From assembly GCA_021808035.1 (NCBI GenBank), contig JAKBCG010000174.1:1-5691 (forward strand): a stretch of 5,691 nucleotides of DNA, given 5' to 3'. The first letter of the stretch is position 1, and each line of letters opens with the position of its first letter. This DNA is from Pseudomonadota bacterium. GTDB taxonomy: Bacteria > Pseudomonadota > Gammaproteobacteria > Steroidobacterales > Steroidobacteraceae. Both the position numbers and the translations under genes were made by a program. The notes beneath the pieces are model-generated. The model worked only from the letters and a program-made list of their open reading frames with translations. It ran no database searches and was not told the DNA's origin. Below, in pieces: positions 4,609-5,691 of this stretch.

Positions 4609-5640
4609 ATGAACGATCCAACGCCCCTGACCTACCGCGCCGCCGGTGTCGACATCGACGCGGGCGACGCGCTCGTCGACCGCATCAAGCCGCACGTGCG
4701 CCGGACGATGCGCCGCGAGGTGCTCGGCGGCATCGGCGGCTTCGGGGCGCTGGTCGAGGTACCGGTCGACCGCTACCGCCGGCCCGTGCTGGTGTCGGGC
4801 ACCGACGGGGTCGGCACGAAGTTGCGCCTGGCGATCGACTTCGCGCGCCCGGACACCGTCGGAATCGATCTGGTCGCGATGTGCGCGAACGACGTGGTCG
4901 TCCAAGGTGCCGAGCCCCTGTTCTTCCTCGACTACTACGCCAGCGGCAAGCTCGACGTCGCGACCGGCGAGCGCGTGATCGCCGGGATCGCGGAGGGCTG
5001 CGTCCAGGCCGGCTGCGCGCTCGTCGGCGGCGAGACCGCGGAGATGCCGGGCATGTACCACGGCGCGGACTACGATCTCGCCGGCTTCTGCGTCGGGGTC
5101 GCCGAGAAGGACGCGCTGATCGACGGCTCGGCGACCCGCGCCGGCGACGTCATCGTCGGACTCGCCTCGTCCGGCGCGCACTCGAACGGGTACTCGCTGA
5201 TCCGGCGGATCCTGGAACGCAGCGGCACCGATCCCGGGGCCCTGGTCGGCGGAGTGCCGCTGATCGACCGCTTGCTGACGCCGACCCGGATCTACGTGAA
5301 GGCGGTGCTCGAGTTGCTGCGGCGGGTGCCGGTGCACGGAATCGCGCACGTGACCGGCGGCGGCCTCGTCGAGAACCTGCCGCGCGTGATTCCGGACGGA
5401 CTCGAGGTGCGGCTGCGACGCGCGGCCTGGCCCCGAGATCCGTTGTTCGACTGGCTGCAGACTGAGGGCGGGGTCGCTGACGCAGAGATGCTGCGGGTGT
5501 TCAACTGCGGCATCGGCATGACGGTGCACGTGGCCCCCGGCGACGTCGACCCGGCACTCGATGCGCTGCGCCGCGCCGACGAGACCGCGTTCGTGATCGG
5601 CGAGGTGTGCGCCGGCGACCGCGGCGTCGTGGTCGCATGA
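4609..5640 (+). CDS. purM: Phosphoribosylformylglycinamidine cyclo-ligase (AIR synthetase, 343 aa)
   Basis: Fifth step of de novo purine synthesis: ATP-dependent ring closure of formylglycinamidine ribonucleotide (FGAM) to aminoimidazole ribonucleotide (AIR), in the cytoplasm. Motifs appear in PurM order: TYRAAGVDIDAGD (8-20), GGIGGFGAL (40-48), the ATP-binding GTDGVGTK (64-71), CANDVVVQGAEPLFFLDY (92-109), GGETAEMPGMY (140-150), GLASSGAHSNGYSLIR (184-199), HVTGGGL (247-253) and FNCGIGM (298-304). Length equals the usual 340-350 residues, so the gene looks intact. ATG 4609 was preferred over 4603 on ribosome-site spacing. Its TGA overlaps the purN ATG (ATGA at 5637-5640), so the two are coupled. 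It diverges from the DUF2066 gene across a 98-base region with a candidate shared promoter. Confidence 0.97.
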   Translation: MNDPTPLTYRAAGVDIDAGDALVDRIKPHVRRTMRREVLGGIGGFGALVEVPVDRYRRPVLVSGTDGVGTKLRLAIDFARPDTVGIDLVAMCANDVVVQGAEPLFFLDYYASGKLDVATGERVIAGIAEGCVQAGCALVGGETAEMPGMYHGADYDLAGFCVGVAEKDALIDGSATRAGDVIVGLASSGAHSNGYSLIRRILERSGTDPGALVGGVPLIDRLLTPTRIYVKAVLELLRRVPVHGIAHVTGGGLVENLPRVIPDGLEVRLRRAAWPRDPLFDWLQTEGGVADAEMLRVFNCGIGMTVHVAPGDVDPALDALRRADETAFVIGEVCAGDRGVVVA

Positions 5641-5691
5641 ACGTTCCCTGCTCGGTGCTGATCCTGATCTCGGGACGCGGCTCGAACATGC
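5637..5691 (+). CDS. purN: Phosphoribosylglycinamide formyltransferase, N-terminal fragment
   Basis: Only the first 18 codons lie in the window, reading MNVPCSVLILISGRGSNM before the sequence ends. VLISGRGSN matches the nucleotide-binding start of PurN (E. coli has VVLISGNGSNL), which transfers a formyl group from 10-formyltetrahydrofolate to glycinamide ribonucleotide (GAR), the third step of purine synthesis. The ATG overlaps the purM stop as ATGA, the usual purMN arrangement. The identification rests on a short stretch plus context, but both agree. Confidence 0.88.
   Translation, partial: MNVPCSVLILISGRGSNM

Noticed and set aside
3146..4612. A 488-codon open frame on the plus strand opposite the phosphatidyltransferase and DUF2066 genes.
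   Set aside because: It is antisense to two genes with family motifs, its product is Arg-rich low-complexity sequence with no recognisable domain, and long spurious frames are expected in very GC-rich DNA.
4507..5529. A 340-codon minus-strand frame opposite purM.
   Set aside because: purM is unambiguous on the plus strand; this frame is its antisense shadow and shows no family pattern.
1..5691. A hidden novel system, mobile element, CRISPR array, tRNA or other structured RNA.
   Set aside because: Nearly the whole window is occupied by recognisable genes, the gaps are short, and I saw no repeat arrays, transposase motifs, attachment sites or cloverleaf.

Overview
The window reads as an ordinary chromosomal housekeeping segment of a high-GC proteobacterium, most likely a gammaproteobacterium. 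Three things point there: very GC-rich coding sequence, a recognisable Hda (the DnaA-inactivating protein of proteobacteria), and a gene order that, from memory, resembles the proS ... wrbA - DUF2069 - hda - DUF2066 - purM - purN neighbourhood of Pseudomonas and Xanthomonas relatives. A CDP-alcohol phosphatidyltransferase sits beside hda. I cannot assign a genus from sequence alone.

Left part (1-1170): the 3' end of prolyl-tRNA synthetase (proS) is followed 5 bases later by a small secreted SLT-type lytic transglycosylase with a GTG start. Facing it on the minus strand is a short lipoprotein gene of the DUF4398 type, with its own convincing promoter. A GC-rich hairpin lies between the two convergent genes.

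Middle part (1311-3459): wrbA (FMN-dependent NAD(P)H:quinone oxidoreductase) overlaps a four-helix DUF2069 membrane protein by 8 bases on the plus strand. This pair converges on a minus-strand operon of DUF2066 protein, CDP-alcohol phosphatidyltransferase and hda. The 3' ends of the DUF2069 gene and hda overlap by 44 bases. The phosphatidyltransferase and hda share an ATGA stop/start, so they are probably translationally coupled.

Right part (3476-5691): the DUF2066 gene and purM diverge from a compact intergenic region. It holds an inverted repeat carrying a -10-like hexamer for each direction, then a small hairpin in the purM leader. purM overlaps purN by ATGA, and purN runs off the window. 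PurM and PurN catalyse two steps of de novo purine synthesis.

Every coding region belongs to a known family. No gene-free stretch exceeds about 140 bases, and I see no mobile element, CRISPR array, RNA gene or unexplained gene cluster. The observations most worth checking are the coupling of a phospholipid-synthesis gene to hda, the symmetrical DUF2066/purM promoter region, and the convergent overlap of hda with its neighbour.
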